A stretch of 64,000 bases of DNA from assembly GCA_028683955.1 (NCBI GenBank), contig JAQUGR010000004.1, positions 51,623 to 115,622 on the forward strand. The letters run 5' to 3'. This stretch comes from Bacillota bacterium (GTDB lineage Bacteria > Bacillota > TC1). The translations under genes and the position numbers were made by a program. The notes beneath the pieces were generated by a model that made no database searches, was not told where the DNA came from, and saw only the letters and a program-made list of their open reading frames with translations. This document shows positions 63,878-64,000 of the stretch, one piece after another. Numbering within the stretch: position 1 is the stretch's first letter; each line of letters begins with the position of its first letter.

Positions 63878-64000
63878 ATGCTCCCCTTATGGTAGACAGT
63901 TAAAAAATAAAACTGTTTAACATAAGGGGAGCATTTAATATGGGAAGAAAAAGTAAATTCACACAATTAGACAAGTTGAATATGGTACATGAATACCTTG
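63878..64000 (+). mobile_element. Left end of an IS3-type insertion sequence
   Basis: A perfect 14-bp inverted repeat ATGCTCCCCTTATG / CATAAGGGGAGCAT (63878-63891 and 63922-63935) encloses a second one, ACAGTT / AACTGT, directly before the first transposase gene, so the leader can fold into a long hairpin. The element runs past the window edge, so its right end and target duplication cannot be seen; the exact left terminus is uncertain. Confidence 0.6.
63941..64000 (+). CDS. IS3-family transposase OrfA, N-terminal fragment
   Basis: Twenty codons from ATG at 63941 before the window ends: MGRKSKFTQLDKLNMVHEYL. The start GRKSKFT...K...V..YL matches the N-terminal helix-turn-helix of IS150/IS3-type OrfA proteins (InsE/InsJ). 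AAGGGGAG serves as the ribosome site and is part of the hairpin described for the element end. Confidence 0.65.

Overview
The window looks like the chromosome of a very AT-rich anaerobic Firmicute (Clostridia or Tissierellia type; I cannot name the family). Supporting evidence: strong Shine-Dalgarno sites with frequent TTG and GTG starts, Firmicute gene order (rpmB divergent from yloU-fakA; infC-rpmI-rplT; rimP-nusA-ylxR-infB-rbfA-nrnA-truB-ribF-rpsO; topA-trmFO-xerC), AddAB instead of RecBCD, a sodium/proton-type Rnf complex, and the standard genetic code. Nearly all DNA is coding. No tRNA, rRNA or CRISPR array was seen.

Layout. 1-8086 (minus): rnr-smpB, then an unusual HTH-DprA-like gene, addB and addA (addA runs off the left edge). 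8079-16289 (minus): gap, a fused pgk-tpi gene, gpmI, eno, secG and rnr, i.e. lower glycolysis followed by secretion and RNA-decay genes. 16369-18420 (minus): infC-rpmI-rplT with an attenuator leader, then an rRNA methyltransferase gene. 18435-22759 (minus): yloU-fakA-M16 peptidase-dut-sortase. 22863-23220 (plus): rpmB. 23227-25869 (minus): pnp and a small membrane-anchored protein. 26017-37019 (minus): an 11-kb surface polysaccharide cluster sitting between rpsO and pnp, two genes that are usual neighbours. 37255-45302 (minus): translation operon. 45402-50621 (minus): dprA, topA, trmFO, xerC. 50703-58645 (plus): ychF, rnfCDGEAB, apbE, a NusG_II-domain protein and a Gx-type membrane protein. 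58687-62316 (minus): a VanY-type carboxypeptidase, guaA and hpt. 62317-62866: decayed DNA with remnants of a trkA-like gene and of a second, opposing gene. 62867-64000: two small membrane proteins and the left end of an IS3-type element.

How it fits together. The core is housekeeping: glycolysis, translation initiation and ribosome maturation, RNA decay, DNA topology and recombination, and purine salvage. Energy metabolism is represented by Rnf, a ferredoxin:NAD oxidoreductase ion pump, with ApbE supplying the covalent FMN on RnfG and RnfD. The surface cluster contains genes for a UDP-2-acetamido-2,6-dideoxy-L-hexose precursor, two glycosyltransferases, a flippase, a polymerase, a Wzz-like protein and a pyruvyl-transferase pair.

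The most noteworthy points are: a HTH-DprA-like protein placed directly upstream of addBA; infC apparently starting at AUA behind a terminator-type leader; promoter-terminator-gene leaders also before rimP and vanY; a PGK-TIM fusion; an 11-residue tandem repeat in IF2; and a deletion scar beside the IS element. I found no clear novel defence or biosynthetic system; the addBA-linked DprA paralogue and the vanY leader are the best candidates for undescribed biology.
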